The notes: a model not told the origin generated them from the sequence alone. Counted from the stretch's first letter, positions 10,836 to 20,986 are shown. The stretch is 64,000 nucleotides of DNA from Dehalobacter sp. (GCA_023667845.1 JAMPIU010000053.1:1-64000); one strand, 5' to 3'. Numbers and translations are program-made.

Positions 10836-11199
10836 CTTTTTTCTCCCGTATGATTTCTACGGATATATCCTTAAGAATTCCGGAAACCGGGGCATTTGGC
10901 TTATGTACCTCTACCCGGACGCCTGAACAGCAAAATCCGGTTGTAATTTCCAAGGCTATTTTTTCGGCAAGTGTTTCAATCAGCTGATAACGCTGATCAA
11001 GGACACAATTTTTGACTACTTGATAGACTTCAGCATAATTGACAGTCTCCACCAGATTGTCCTGCATACTGACCGGTTTTTTCAGGAAGATGTCCACGTC
11101 AATCAGAAATCTTTGGCCAAGAACCCGCTCCTCCTCCATCACCCCATGGTAAGCATAAAACTCCATACCACGCAGGTGAATGACATCACTTTCCTTCAT
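10804..11199 (-). CDS. folB: Dihydroneopterin aldolase
   Basis: Cleaves dihydroneopterin to hydroxymethyl-dihydropterin and glycolaldehyde. The 131 residues show the family pattern LRGMEFYAYHGVMEEERVLG with the conserved Tyr/His/Glu, DVDIFL, and ETLAEKIA around residue 75, containing the active-site Glu. The C-terminal VEVHKPNAPV includes the catalytic Lys. It overlaps folP by 14 bases upstream and folK by 32 bases downstream. For folate supply this anaerobe also needs folE and pab genes, which are not in the window. Confidence 0.95.
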   Translation of the reverse strand: MKESDVIHLRGMEFYAYHGVMEEERVLGQRFLIDVDIFLKKPVSMQDNLVETVNYAEVYQVVKNCVLDQRYQLIETLAEKIALEITTGFCCSGVRVEVHKPNAPVSGILKDISVEIIREKKDESIFKFGEQ

Positions 11200-12409
11200 A
11201 ATCTTCTCCTCTTTTTCGACGTATCACTAGGTCAGTGATAAGCGCAGCCTTTTTGTTTTCGGGAACATCATGCACACGCAGAATATCTGCTCCGGCAACA
11301 ATTCCGAGCGTCCCCAGAGCAATCGTCGGTTCGAGCCTTTGATCAACCGGAAGGTTCAAGGTCCGTCCAATCACGGATTTGCGGGATACTCCCAAAAGAA
11401 GAGGACACCCTAGCGATTTGAATTCTTCCATCCGGCTTAAGACTTCCATATTCTGTTCCGGTGTTTTTCCAAACCCAATTCCGGGATCGACAATAATTTG
11501 ATTCTGCGTCAATCCGCAGTCTAGAGCCATTTCAATGCTACGCTCCAGGAATGACAATATTTCACCCATCATATTCTTATATTCTGTATGATCCTGATTA
11601 TGCATTATCACGACCGGAGCTTGATATTCTGCAATAACGCGGGCCATTTCAGGATCTTTCTGCAAACCCCAGATATCATTAATGATATGGGCCCCCAACC
11701 GCAAAGACTTGGCTGCAACAGCTGCTTTTTGGGTATCAATCGATATTGGAACCGGACTGACCGGAATAAGAGCTTTAAGTACCGGTTCAAGTCTTGCCCA
11801 CTCTTCTTCGGCACTGATCCCCCCATATCCCGGGCGGGTGGACTCTCCACCAATATCAAGCATATCAGCACCGTCGGCAACCATTTTTTCCGCCTGCTTT
11901 AAAGCATTTTCGATATTGTCAAATTTTCCGCCGTCGGAAAAAGAATCCGGCGTTACGTTTAATATTCCCATGATCAGAGTCTTTTGACCCCAAATGAGAT
12001 TTTTTCCCCTGCAATCGATGGTTCCGGCCGGAGGTTCCTCCAAATAGGCCATTAGCTTGCGTAAGGACTGAGCGAGGGACTGGAACTCCGCGGACATCGT
12101 CGCCAGTTTGTCCGCAAGTTTGGTTAACTGCTTATAGTTACCAAGAAGTAATACATCGCCTTCCGGTGATCCGCTGTCGAGCAAATCTTTATGGACAGCT
12201 GCATCCCCACCTAAGGAGAGCATTTCCTGTTTCAGAATCAAAGCTACCGGAGCTGGTACATTCTCCAGCTTGATCGGTTTGGTCAAAGCCTTGCCATTCA
12301 TATATGGAAGACCACCAAGATCAACGCCAACCTGGCTGAGGGCTCTTTCAGCCTGCAGCAGGCTATCTATTTTGAGCCATCGCAAATTGTACGCCTTCAA
12401 ATCCTTCAC
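11186..12409 (-). CDS. folP: Dihydropteroate synthase with N-terminal extension
   Basis: Joins p-aminobenzoate to hydroxymethyl-dihydropterin pyrophosphate. At 407 residues it is longer than the usual 270-285, because about 135 residues without a catalytic motif precede the TIM barrel. Such long forms occur in several Clostridia. The barrel carries the pterin-site signatures GILNVTPDSFSDGG, DIGGESTRPG, DPGIGFGKT and GVSRKSVIGR, so the enzyme looks intact. The start is uncertain: the GTG at 12409 abuts its GGAG, while a TTG at 12400 has better spacing. It leads the overlapping folP-folB-folK operon. Confidence 0.95.
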   Translation of the reverse strand: MKDLKAYNLRWLKIDSLLQAERALSQVGVDLGGLPYMNGKALTKPIKLENVPAPVALILKQEMLSLGGDAAVHKDLLDSGSPEGDVLLLGNYKQLTKLADKLATMSAEFQSLAQSLRKLMAYLEEPPAGTIDCRGKNLIWGQKTLIMGILNVTPDSFSDGGKFDNIENALKQAEKMVADGADMLDIGGESTRPGYGGISAEEEWARLEPVLKALIPVSPVPISIDTQKAAVAAKSLRLGAHIINDIWGLQKDPEMARVIAEYQAPVVIMHNQDHTEYKNMMGEILSFLERSIEMALDCGLTQNQIIVDPGIGFGKTPEQNMEVLSRMEEFKSLGCPLLLGVSRKSVIGRTLNLPVDQRLEPTIALGTLGIVAGADILRVHDVPENKKAALITDLVIRRKRGEDYEGK

Positions 12410-12464
12410 TCCTTTTCCGCCTTAATTAATGAATTCATTTTTCAGGCGCTCACCTGTTATCAGG

Positions 12465-13169
12465 TTATCCCTTCTTTACCTCCGAAGCGTACTCGAAGGT
12501 ATAGCTTCCTTTAAAGGATGGAATTGTCACCGTTTCGCGGGTTATTTCAACTTTTCTGCCAAATTGTTTCAAATCAATCGCGACCATATTCGTCAAATAG
12601 TCGAGTAGATCATCCTGCTTGCCAATAGCCAGGATTTCATACGTGGTTCCGCCAATCCTGCTGATCGGAACTGAATTCACCAGGATTGTCGCTGTCCCGC
12701 TGATAACAATCGAAGTCGAAGCAACAATCCGCTGACCATTAATGCTGATCGCTTCTGCTCCTGCCAGTCGCAGGACATTCACGATCCCGCGCAGCTCATC
12801 CGTACTCAGTGGAATAACTGCATCAGTATCCGGACCGCTGTCTTTGACAATCATCTTAACCCCAGATCCGGTAACAGCGATGGTTCCGTCAGCGATTTTA
12901 AGCTGATCCAGTCTTGCCTTAAGATAGGGATTCTCACTGTTTCTATTCCTATATTTTTCCAGCTCTGCAGATATTCGATTATATTCTTCCTGCAAAGAAT
13001 TGTTTTCATCCTGCAAGGTTTTCATCACTGTATCGGTCTGCTCAACTCTTTGCTGCTGAATTTTTTCCGCACTGTCCACTTCTCTTTGCGCCTGGAACTG
13101 AAGGGAAATCAAAAAGCCAATCGCTACGGCAGCAATCGTCGCAACTGTTATGACATGTTTGTTTATCAA
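12465..13169 (-). CDS. DUF881 membrane-anchored protein
   Basis: A 234-residue protein with one N-terminal membrane segment (about residues 5-24, VITVATIAAVAIGFLISLQF), an outside coiled coil (about 35-80) and a DUF881 domain (GTIAVTGSGVKMIVKD; LRLAGAEAISINGQRIV). This is the YlxW/YlxX-type family found next to division or sporulation genes in Firmicutes; the molecular role is unknown. A TTG start follows GGAGGG. It is 2 bases from a paralogous DUF881 gene upstream, so the two arose by tandem duplication and probably act together. Confidence 0.85.
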   Translation of the reverse strand: MINKHVITVATIAAVAIGFLISLQFQAQREVDSAEKIQQQRVEQTDTVMKTLQDENNSLQEEYNRISAELEKYRNRNSENPYLKARLDQLKIADGTIAVTGSGVKMIVKDSGPDTDAVIPLSTDELRGIVNVLRLAGAEAISINGQRIVASTSIVISGTATILVNSVPISRIGGTTYEILAIGKQDDLLDYLTNMVAIDLKQFGRKVEITRETVTIPSFKGSYTFEYASEVKKG

Positions 13170-13171
13170 GT

Positions 13172-13885
13172 CTAACCCTCCTTGACAGGCTGTGCATACT
13201 TATAACTGTACTGATTAGCAGCAGGCACTGTGACAGATCCCTTAGGTATTTCCAGTTTACGGGTTATGCCGTATTGTTGCTGATATTCCCCGAGCATGTC
13301 CCATACGTAAAACTGAAGAGCCGACTTTAAGTTATCCTGATTGCCGATCGCCACGATGTTATACGGTGGCATCTGTCTTGTGTTGTTGATCTTAATATAA
13401 GAACCGCTGCAGAATATTTCTGTATTAGAAGTAATCCGCTGGTCATTAATCGAAATGGCCTCAGCCCCACCGTTCCACAGTGCATTGACGATTGCCCGCA
13501 AGTATTCCTCATGGATATAATAATTCCCAATGCTTCCATTACTTGTACTTCGCTTCTGATCAGAATCATCCAGAACGATCATAATGCCCGGGCCACTGAG
13601 GGACACAAGCCCTGCACTGATCTTCGCCTTCTCCAATTGTTCGGAAGCCAGGGCCGCAGCGCTTTCCCCCGCCTGATACTTCGTCAATTCTTCCAGCAGT
13701 TTGTCATTTTCTCCGGCCAATTGTTCATTCTCCATCTCCAGCTGAAGAAGACTCGGGAGATTTTTCTCCTGTGAAGAAGCATTTTGATCAGCCATATAGG
13801 ATTTAATAACAATTACAAGAAAAACACCGATCAGCAGCATCCCCACACTGATCATCATCCATGCCATTTTCTTTTTATCCTGCAT
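13172..13885 (-). CDS. DUF881 membrane-anchored protein
   Basis: Paralogue of the next gene, with the same plan: an N-terminal membrane helix (MMISVGMLLIGVFLVIVI), a coiled coil rich in Glu/Leu (about 45-75), then DUF881 (GLVSLSGPGIMIVLDDSD; NALWNGGAEAISINDQRI). I place the start at the ATG at 13885, preceded by GGGGTG at 6 bases, rather than the GTG three codons upstream. Function unknown. The pair sits between ndk and folP, a position not used in B. subtilis. Confidence 0.83.
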   Translation of the reverse strand: MQDKKKMAWMMISVGMLLIGVFLVIVIKSYMADQNASSQEKNLPSLLQLEMENEQLAGENDKLLEELTKYQAGESAAALASEQLEKAKISAGLVSLSGPGIMIVLDDSDQKRSTSNGSIGNYYIHEEYLRAIVNALWNGGAEAISINDQRITSNTEIFCSGSYIKINNTRQMPPYNIVAIGNQDNLKSALQFYVWDMLGEYQQQYGITRKLEIPKGSVTVPAANQYSYKYAQPVKEG

Positions 13886-13963
13886 CTGATTCACCCCGGC
13901 TTATTCTGACATATAAAACAAAACTTGGTTCAGAAAGTACTTTGAGTTTTTCTGACAGACTGT

Positions 13964-13989
13964 AAAAAGGACACCCGAATGGGTGTCCT
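13964..13989 (-). terminator. Terminator of ndk
   Basis: On the minus strand AGGACACCC-ATTC-GGGTGTCCT forms a perfect 9-bp stem with a 4-base loop followed by TTTTT. It begins 6 bases after the ndk stop codon. Confidence 0.9.
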
Positions 13990-13994
13990 TGTAT

Positions 13995-14444
13995 TTACTC
14001 GCTAAGCCACTCTTCACCGGCTTTAGTATAACTAAGAATTTCTGCCAGTTTGAAGTACAAGGAAATTTCCCTCTCGGCACTTTCCACAGAATCTGAGCCA
14101 TGGATGACGTTTCTGCTGATGTCCATCGCATAGGCGCCCCTGATAGAACCAGGGTTGGCATTTGCAGGATTGGTCGCCCCCATCATTTCTCTAGCTATAG
14201 CGACTACATTCTTGCCTTCCCAGACCATCGCCACAACCGGCGAGGACATAATATACTGAACGGTAGGTTCAAAAAAACCTTTACCCTTATGTTCCTTATA
14301 GTGTTCTTCCGCCAAGGCTCTGTCTACCTGGATCAACTTTAAGCCAACAAGCTTAAATCCTTTCTTTTCAAATCTGCCAATCACTTCACCAACCAGACCT
14401 CTTTGAATGGCGTCCGGTTTAAGCATAAGAAAAGTTCTTTCCAC
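13995..14444 (-). CDS. ndk: Nucleoside-diphosphate kinase
   Basis: Exchanges gamma-phosphates among nucleoside di- and triphosphates through a phospho-histidine. The 149 residues are full length: [22 protein letters not shown] at the start, and the active-site signature [12 protein letters not shown] with the catalytic His near 117. The start codon is GTG after GGAGGATTCCC. It has its own terminator and probably forms a single-gene unit between ftsH and the DUF881 pair. Confidence 0.96.
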   Translation of the reverse strand: MERTFLMLKPDAIQRGLVGEVIGRFEKKGFKLVGLKLIQVDRALAEEHYKEHKGKGFFEPTVQYIMSSPVVAMVWEGKNVVAIAREMMGATNPANANPGSIRGAYAMDISRNVIHGSDSVESAEREISLYFKLAEILSYTKAGEEWLSE

Positions 14445-14510
14445 GGGAATCCTCCTTAAATGTCTATTATAAGATATTTTGAGCTCATCTGAGCAAGTAT
14501 CTTGTCAACC

Positions 14511-16403
14511 TTAAGCGTTTTCACTTTCTTCTTTTGGTTCATTATTTTCCGTACTGTCACCGTTTACGGACAGAGGCGTGTCATAAGGATCACCTATGCG
14601 TGACTCATCATATTTGGCAATGATATCCTGGAAAGAGTCTGCCTCCAGCGTTTCATTGACCATCAGTGCCTGAGCAATCGCATGCAGAATCTCAATTTTC
14701 TCTGAAATGATATCCTGTGCCTTCTGATAAGATTCATCAATGATACGGCGCACCTCATGATCAATCGCCTGGGCTACAGATTCACTGTAATTACGGTCAC
14801 GCGCAATATCACGTCCCAGGAAAACCTGTTCTTCTTTATGGCCGAAAGTTACCGGTCCGAGCTCTTCCGACATCCCGAGTTCGGTAATCATTTTTCTTAC
14901 GATGCCTGTCGCACGTTCCAGGTCGTTGGAAGCACCGGTACTGATCTCATGCAAAACCAGGGCTTCAGCTACTCTGCCACCCAAAAGCATGGTGACCTGG
15001 TCAAGCAGCTGGGACTTCGTCATATAGTTGCGGTCCTCTTTCGGCAGCAGCAGCGTATAGCCTCCTGCCCGGCCTCTTGGTATAATCGAAACCTTATGCA
15101 GGGGATCCGTATGCGGAAGGTATTCTCCCAGAAGCGCATGGCCGGCTTCATGGTAAGAAACCAGTTTCTTTTCAAAATCACTGATCACCCGGCTTTTCTT
15201 TTCCGGACCGGCAATGACTCTTTCAATCGAATCTTCCAGCGCCTTCATATCGACTTTCTTCTCATTACGCCGCGCTGAGAGCAAAGCAGCTTCATTGACC
15301 AGATTGGCAAGATCAGCCCCTGTAAAGCCGGGGGTTCTGCGCGCTAAAACTTCAAGGTTAACATCCGAAGCTAACGGTTTACCCTTGACATGGACCATCA
15401 GAATTTCCTCTCTTCCTTTGATATCCGGGAGAGTGACAACAATCTGTCTGTCAAAACGCCCAGGACGGAGAAGAGCCGGATCCAGGATATCCGAACGGTT
15501 GGTCGCAGCAATGACGATGACACCTTCGTTACCGTTAAATCCGTCCATTTCGACCAGAAGCTGATTTAGGGTCTGCTCGCGCTCATCATGGCCGCCGCCC
15601 AAGCCGGCACCGCGCTGACGTCCCACAGCATCAATTTCATCGATAAAAACGATACAGGGGGAATTCTTTTTAGCCTGTTCAAAAAGATCTCTCACCCTTG
15701 AAGCTCCAACGCCAACAAACATTTCCACAAAATCGGAACCGCTGATGCTGAAGAACGGAACTCCGGCTTCTCCGGAAACGGCTTTCGCCAACAAAGTTTT
15801 TCCGGTTCCGGGAGGGCCAAAAAGGAGTACCCCTTTCGGAATCTTAGCTCCAATCTCATTAAATTTTTTCGGTGATTTCAGAAATTCTACGATTTCTTCC
15901 AATTCTTCCTTAACTTCATCTGCGCCTGCAACATCTTTAAACGTATATTTGTGTTCATCTGTTACCAACCGTGCCCTACTTTTGCCAAATTGCATGACTT
16001 TGCTTCCGCCGCCTTGGGTTTGCTGCATCATGTAGAAGAACAACCCAAAAATAAACAGGAACATCAGGAGGGTCGGCAGGACAGAAACCCACCACGGTAC
16101 AGTGGCCGGAGGCTCAAATGTAAGGTTGATATTCTGTTTTTCCATTTGATCCAGAAGGGTTTGATCTCCTGAGGGACCGGCGACTTCGTAGATCTTGCTG
16201 TCTTTCATGGTAACGGTATAGACGTAGTATTTATCATTGACCTGAACGGAAACATCACTGACACCGCCCGAAGCAATAGCCTGCTTAAAAGCATTATATT
16301 TTAGACTGGTATCCTTTGCTTCAGGAGGATTTGCCCATTTGATAAGCAAAACTGCAAGAAGAATAATCAACAAATAGATCGCGACATTTTTTAGTATTTT
16401 CAA
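14511..16403 (-). CDS. ftsH: ATP-dependent zinc metalloprotease FtsH
   Basis: Membrane-bound AAA+ protease that degrades misfolded membrane proteins and regulators. The 630 residues show a first membrane helix (about 5-24), an extracytoplasmic loop and a second helix (about 105-126). The AAA domain has Walker [14 protein letters not shown], Walker [14 protein letters not shown] and the second region of homology [19 protein letters not shown]. The zinc site HEAGH is near 425, and the C terminus is acidic ([12 protein letters not shown]). It lies downstream of tilS, as in B. subtilis, but hpt, normally between them, is absent. Confidence 0.97.
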   Translation of the reverse strand: MKILKNVAIYLLIILLAVLLIKWANPPEAKDTSLKYNAFKQAIASGGVSDVSVQVNDKYYVYTVTMKDSKIYEVAGPSGDQTLLDQMEKQNINLTFEPPATVPWWVSVLPTLLMFLFIFGLFFYMMQQTQGGGSKVMQFGKSRARLVTDEHKYTFKDVAGADEVKEELEEIVEFLKSPKKFNEIGAKIPKGVLLFGPPGTGKTLLAKAVSGEAGVPFFSISGSDFVEMFVGVGASRVRDLFEQAKKNSPCIVFIDEIDAVGRQRGAGLGGGHDEREQTLNQLLVEMDGFNGNEGVIVIAATNRSDILDPALLRPGRFDRQIVVTLPDIKGREEILMVHVKGKPLASDVNLEVLARRTPGFTGADLANLVNEAALLSARRNEKKVDMKALEDSIERVIAGPEKKSRVISDFEKKLVSYHEAGHALLGEYLPHTDPLHKVSIIPRGRAGGYTLLLPKEDRNYMTKSQLLDQVTMLLGGRVAEALVLHEISTGASNDLERATGIVRKMITELGMSEELGPVTFGHKEEQVFLGRDIARDRNYSESVAQAIDHEVRRIIDESYQKAQDIISEKIEILHAIAQALMVNETLEADSFQDIIAKYDESRIGDPYDTPLSVNGDSTENNEPKEESENA

Positions 16404-16537
16404 TCCGGAGATCCTCCTCTCATTGATGGAAACATATTGTCAATACTTAACGTACATTATTCGGACGTTTGAAAAACTATGAGATATTATATCATGTGGT
16501 TTCCTATTTTACAATCAATCCAAAATAGTAGAAAACC

Positions 16538-17947
16538 TTATATTTCAGCCGCAACCAAATACAGTCTGGAAGATTGCGGACCAGCCGGCAAAAGGCTGTC
16601 TCCCCTGCATACACCTGGGATCCAGACGACGAGATCGCCAAAAGCAAAAAACAGAATCTTATCACGTTCCCCAGCAGGAATATCTTTGTCCTGAAAAACC
16701 TTTTTAATTGCTTTATGCCCTAAATTCTTAAAATAAATACGGTCTCCGGCCTGTCTCGTCCTACATACCAAAGGCTTAGTCTGAACAGACATTTGGCTCC
16801 GATCAAGCTCGGTACTCCACAAAACATGCTGTTCTTCCGGATAGAAATCAAAAATTCCCACCTGTACTTTTAACTCCGTAATTTTATTCCAAACGTTCAA
16901 AGCAAGGGGTAACTTGACAAAAAGCGGGAACTCTTCAATTCTATCTTTCCCGGAAATATACTCTTTTGATTCTCGCTCTACGTTAAAAAAGAAAAGGCCT
17001 TGCTTGACAACTTCTACCTTAAAACCTTGAAGATCCTGACGCCATCCGGTCTGTTGCCCCTTTTGCATCCAACGCTTAACAAATTTAAACGCTGGCCCTC
17101 TTGTTTCTCCCGATACCTGCGAAGCCGCTTTCCTGAGCAGGCGGGAAAGGATTGCCTCCGGTTCTTTCCAGGCTTCGTGCGAAAGCAGGACTCCGGTATG
17201 ATCTGCCCGGAGACAGTACCTGGGCCACAAAGCTTCCGTCTGGGCACAAATATATTCTTCGTCCCAGCGCAGCAGTTCCGCTGTTCGTCCCAAAGCATCG
17301 GTAATCCTCTGATTATATTTGCTTTCCAGTTCAGGAATTAGCTCGAGTCTGATCCTATTCCTGTAATAGTCCGTTTCCAGATTGCTCTTGTCAATTGAAT
17401 AGGGAAGATTTTGAACTTTGCAGTATTCCAGGATTTCTTCTTTTGTTACCGAAAGAAGTGGACGGATGATTTTGTCTTTAACAGGATAAATGCCTGCGAG
17501 TCCTGTTGTTCCGCTTCCTCTTAAGAGACGGTAGAGAACAGTTTCCGCCTGATCTCCCAAATGGTGGGCAGTGGCCAGTAAATCACAGCCCCACGCTTCC
17601 ATGTCTTCCTTCCAGCGAGCATAGCGCCATTCCCTTGATGCTTCCTGAAAACTTTGGCGGCATGCTGAAGCGTTACGTTTCGCATCAAATTCATGCAAAA
17701 TAAATCCTGCTTTCCATTCCCCAGCAAGATTCTTAACAAGCTCCGCTTCCTCTTCGGCTTCTCTCCTGACCTTATGATTGACATGCGTAATAACAAAAGA
17801 AATATTCTTATCTTGATTTTCGCACGAATAGCGGTAAATGACATGAGCCAGGGCCACCGAGTCCGGTCCTCCCGAAACAGCTACAAGCACCTTGGACTGA
17901 GACGGAATTTGTTGCGGCAATACCTCCGAGCTCAAGCTTTCATACAT
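16538..17947 (-). CDS. tilS: tRNA(Ile)-lysidine synthase
   Basis: Converts the wobble cytidine of tRNA-Ile(CAU) to lysidine, changing codon and amino-acid identity; essential. The 469-residue product has the PP-loop VAVSGGPDSVALAH (about 22-35), the HHLGDQAETVLYRLLRGSG segment typical of TilS, and a C-terminal substrate domain with RQAGDRI. The ATG at 17947 follows GGAGAAAATA. It lies between spoIIE and ftsH, as in B. subtilis, without the usual hpt gene. Length matches the Bacillus enzyme. Confidence 0.95.
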   Translation of the reverse strand: MYESLSSEVLPQQIPSQSKVLVAVSGGPDSVALAHVIYRYSCENQDKNISFVITHVNHKVRREAEEEAELVKNLAGEWKAGFILHEFDAKRNASACRQSFQEASREWRYARWKEDMEAWGCDLLATAHHLGDQAETVLYRLLRGSGTTGLAGIYPVKDKIIRPLLSVTKEEILEYCKVQNLPYSIDKSNLETDYYRNRIRLELIPELESKYNQRITDALGRTAELLRWDEEYICAQTEALWPRYCLRADHTGVLLSHEAWKEPEAILSRLLRKAASQVSGETRGPAFKFVKRWMQKGQQTGWRQDLQGFKVEVVKQGLFFFNVERESKEYISGKDRIEEFPLFVKLPLALNVWNKITELKVQVGIFDFYPEEQHVLWSTELDRSQMSVQTKPLVCRTRQAGDRIYFKNLGHKAIKKVFQDKDIPAGERDKILFFAFGDLVVWIPGVCRGDSLLPAGPQSSRLYLVAAEI

Positions 17948-18076
17948 TATTTTCTCCGTAGCCTTCCTAAAAATCGTATTAATACTATTCTCTCCAGATT
18001 TTGCCGATTTGTCAAAGCATTCCTATTTTTATTTTTAATATAAAGGTTAAATCTTAACAACAGCTTAAAACCGGGT

Positions 18077-20200
18077 TTAATTTTTGGCATCGTTTCCGGC
18101 CAAGTCCTTCCTCTTCACAACCAGGACAACCCCGTCATCCTCCAGACAGTCCCCGGACAGTCTTCGTGCTTCTTTGACAATACTATCGGCCAGATCCTGT
18201 GAAGACAAACTTCTGTTGTTCTTCAGATATTCTTTGAGCCAATCGTCCTTTCTTTTAGCTACATCCAAGATTCCGTCTGTTACGATGACAAGCGTCTCGC
18301 CTTTAAAAGGAATATCAATCGCCGGGATATCAATATCGTTCAATATACCAGCCGGCAGACTTGATGTTTTTACTGCATCTACTTTGTTTCTGCTGATGAT
18401 ATAGGTCGGTGCTGCTCCAATTTTAATCAACCTGGCTTGATCTGCCTCGATATTCAACACGGCCATATCGACGGTGACAAAGCTCTCTTCCGGAGAACGT
18501 AAAACCAGGATTGAATTAAGCGCTTTGATGGCACTCTCCGGTTCAAATCCAGTACTTAGAAGCTGTTCCAGTATTGTAAGTGCCGCTGAACTCATCCTGG
18601 CCGCCTCTTCCCCTGCGCCCATACCGTCACAGATAATCAGCGCATTTTTGGATGAAGATAACGAAACCGAACTAAAGTTATCGCCGCTTATGCCATTACC
18701 GGTTTTAATAAAAGAGCCGATGCCCAGATCTAAAACCAGTTTATGCTTGCGGGACCAGACCAGAGGTTTTCCGTCTTCGTGATTATGCTGAGAATGAAGC
18801 TCCTGGGCGAGGTGCCCGATCACCTGAGATACACTTCTGTACTGGCCAGCTAAGGCTTCTTTGTTTATGGCCAGACGTTTTTGCCAAACCTCTTTGTCTT
18901 TTTCCTGCTCCAGAATAAATTGAGCCGCTAGCATGACTTCTTCAAGTTTACTGCATTTTCCCCATTCGTCAGGCACTTTCTCCTGATTGATTTGATCTGA
19001 AGCTTCACCGGTTTGGTTTCTTTGAATTCTTTTCTCTTCATAGGCAAACAAGTCATACATAAAATGATAGGTTTGGTGAAAATCCTGCTGCCAGCAATAA
19101 TTTGAATCCGGGCAATGCCGGCATATCTTATCCACCAGGTTATTCATCATTTCCGGTACTTCCGGCTGCAGCCTGGATTCAAGTCCTGCCGCCTGGAAAC
19201 CATAAGCAAGCTGATCAAATAGGTCGCCAACAGTTTTGACTTTACTTACTGTTGTTTCGATTTCTGGCATTACTTTATTCTTCAGAAAAAATTTTTCATG
19301 TTTTCCGGGTAATAAGAAAAACATAAGAAGCGCAAGCGCGGACGAATAAAGATGAGAAGTCAAAAATGTCTCATTGACAAAAAAAGAGGCCATCAAAATA
19401 GAGGCGCTGTAGGCAGCCGCAACTCCCATCTTGCCAAAACGAGTAAACCCTCCGCACATAAACCCGAGTAAGCTGTAGAGTCCCGCATCAATCAGGTTAT
19501 CGATTCCAAGATTCCATTTTAACAAAAAGCCTAAAATTGCTCCGACACCTGCAGCTGAACCGGCTCCGTATTTATAGGCCACAAAAAGCAGAAAGAACCC
19601 CAGAAATGTGATTTGTAAATTGATTTTCCCAAAAGCGAGCCCTTGTAAGCCGCTTAAGCAGACTGCCAGAACTAAAATCCACACCATACCTTGTTCGCCC
19701 TTGAAATTGCCCTTCATAAGGCTTTCCTTATGAAGAAACGCAAAGAAAAAAATAATTGAAAAGCCTGCGGCAATAATACTTTGGACCATTACCAGCAAGA
19801 TAGACTCCACTCCGAAGCCATTGGTAAACCTTGATACGCCTAATCCGGGCAGTAAGGTTCCAAGTGCCGTAAGCACGGCGAGAAGAAGTATTTTTCCCTT
19901 GCTCTCTTTGATCATCTGAACTGCCAGAACACCTAGAACCGCGCTCGGCATAACTTCCAGAAACACTGAAAAATCCTGGACAGATACCAGACCGACCGTG
20001 ATTCCGGTAAGACCCGGCAGAATCCATTTTTTCATATTCATGCTGAGAACTGCAAGATAGGCAATAGCAAATGGATAAATACCCAATAGGTTTGCCCGGG
20101 CTGTTAAAAAACCTCCGATAACAATTAGACATTGTATTCCCAGCGAGTCAGAAAATCGGTTAATGATTTTTTCCGCTTTGAGTGTTGCCCATTCAGCCAT
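18077..20200 (-). CDS. spoIIE: Stage II sporulation protein E (PP2C phosphatase)
   Basis: Membrane serine phosphatase that dephosphorylates SpoIIAA to release sigma-F in the forespore and also acts at the polar septum. From the ATG at 20200 (after GAGGTGG; an upstream in-frame ATG has no such site) it has 707 residues, shorter than the 827 of B. subtilis. About ten hydrophobic segments fill residues 20-305, a cysteine-bearing middle region follows (CRHCPDSNYC), and the PP2C domain (about 480-700) has the metal-binding ICDGMGAGEEAARMS and TDGILD. It stands alone between divIC and tilS. Confidence 0.95.
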   Translation of the reverse strand: MAEWATLKAEKIINRFSDSLGIQCLIVIGGFLTARANLLGIYPFAIAYLAVLSMNMKKWILPGLTGITVGLVSVQDFSVFLEVMPSAVLGVLAVQMIKESKGKILLLAVLTALGTLLPGLGVSRFTNGFGVESILLVMVQSIIAAGFSIIFFFAFLHKESLMKGNFKGEQGMVWILVLAVCLSGLQGLAFGKINLQITFLGFFLLFVAYKYGAGSAAGVGAILGFLLKWNLGIDNLIDAGLYSLLGFMCGGFTRFGKMGVAAAYSASILMASFFVNETFLTSHLYSSALALLMFFLLPGKHEKFFLKNKVMPEIETTVSKVKTVGDLFDQLAYGFQAAGLESRLQPEVPEMMNNLVDKICRHCPDSNYCWQQDFHQTYHFMYDLFAYEEKRIQRNQTGEASDQINQEKVPDEWGKCSKLEEVMLAAQFILEQEKDKEVWQKRLAINKEALAGQYRSVSQVIGHLAQELHSQHNHEDGKPLVWSRKHKLVLDLGIGSFIKTGNGISGDNFSSVSLSSSKNALIICDGMGAGEEAARMSSAALTILEQLLSTGFEPESAIKALNSILVLRSPEESFVTVDMAVLNIEADQARLIKIGAAPTYIISRNKVDAVKTSSLPAGILNDIDIPAIDIPFKGETLVIVTDGILDVAKRKDDWLKEYLKNNRSLSSQDLADSIVKEARRLSGDCLEDDGVVLVVKRKDLAGNDAKN

Positions 20201-20368
20201 AATGCCACCTCTTCCACTTAATGGAATTATTATAGCTGATGGTGGCCGCGAAGCTTGTCTAATTCGGGAATCTCCATTGGCAATCATTTTTCTTGCTTCA
20301 GCAAAAAAACTATTGACATTGTATCATATACGAATATCACCGCCCAATTGACATGATATTACCTGATC

Positions 20369-20420
20369 AAAAAGCGCTGCCGTTAACAAATTAAAAATAA
20401 TTCGTTGTGCGGCAGCGCTT
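20369..20420 (-). terminator. Terminator after divIC
   Basis: AAGCGCTGCCG (20372-20382) pairs with CGGCAGCGCTT (20410-20420), and the loop contains a second near-perfect pairing (AACAAATT/AATTCGTT). On the minus strand TTTTT follows. It lies 25 bases after the divIC stop and separates that operon from spoIIE. Confidence 0.85.
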
Positions 20421-20445
20421 ATCAAATACACTTATCATTTATAGA

Positions 20446-20757
20446 TTAATTTTCCGACTCTTTGGGAGCTATTAAAATTTCTCCTTTACGAACCAGTCCA
20501 AGTTTTTCTCTGGCTAATTGTTCCACATAACTCGGGGTATTTAACTTCTCTATTTCCTCATGCAATTGACCATTTTGAGCAATAATCTGAAGCTTTTTAC
20601 TCTCGAGCTCTGCTTTTTGCTGCTCAATGGAACGATCCAACTGAAGCAGCTGATAGGACCAGCTTCCGCCTAACATCAAAGCAATCCCCAAAACAATTAC
20701 GAATATTGGGTTTATCTTTTTTATTCTCTTTCTTGTATGCTTTTTGCTATTTCTCAT
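20446..20757 (-). CDS. divIC: Septum formation initiator DivIC/FtsB family protein
   Basis: Bitopic division protein that acts with FtsL and DivIB in the divisome. About 103 residues from the ATG at 20757. Four codons upstream are alternative ATGs, but their GGAGG abuts the codon, so I prefer 20757, with some doubt. A basic cytoplasmic tail (KKHTRKRIKK) is followed by a membrane helix (PIFVIVLGIALMLGG) and an outside coiled coil (about 38-75), ending with the family motif ARENLGLV-like AREKLGLVRKGE. It overlaps the HTH gene upstream and follows yabQ, as in B. subtilis. Confidence 0.88.
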   Translation of the reverse strand: MRNSKKHTRKRIKKINPIFVIVLGIALMLGGSWSYQLLQLDRSIEQQKAELESKKLQIIAQNGQLHEEIEKLNTPSYVEQLAREKLGLVRKGEILIAPKESEN

Positions 20758-20986
20758 TTTCCTCATCATCCTCCAGTGGATAATTCAGCCCTAATTCATG
20801 ATCCTGGATGATTCCGATGATCTGATATCCTTTGGTCTTGGCCCTTGCGAGCATGGTTGAAACAGAACTGCCGCTTATCCCCAAAACCTTGGCGATATCC
20901 TCGCTGGAACGCCCGCTTTCTTTAAGCATGACAGCTTGTCTCTCCCGGAAACTCAGTTTTTCCAATCCTCGTATTTCCCAGTGCAA
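20747..20986 (-). CDS. Small sigma-70 region 4-like HTH protein
   Basis: A 79-residue protein that is almost entirely one helix-turn-helix of the sigma region 4/LuxR type: LSFRERQAVMLKESGRSSEDIAKVLGISGSSVSTMLARAKTKG in pieces at residues 11-54, followed by an acidic tail (LEDDEENEK). It has no region 2, so it cannot be a complete sigma factor. The start is a TTG with a mediocre AAGAAG site. It overlaps divIC by 11-23 bases and follows yabQ, so it is in the sporulation/division operon. A DNA-binding regulator or anti-sigma-type partner is plausible. I do not know a named homologue. Confidence 0.7.
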   Translation of the reverse strand: MHWEIRGLEKLSFRERQAVMLKESGRSSEDIAKVLGISGSSVSTMLARAKTKGYQIIGIIQDHELGLNYPLEDDEENEK

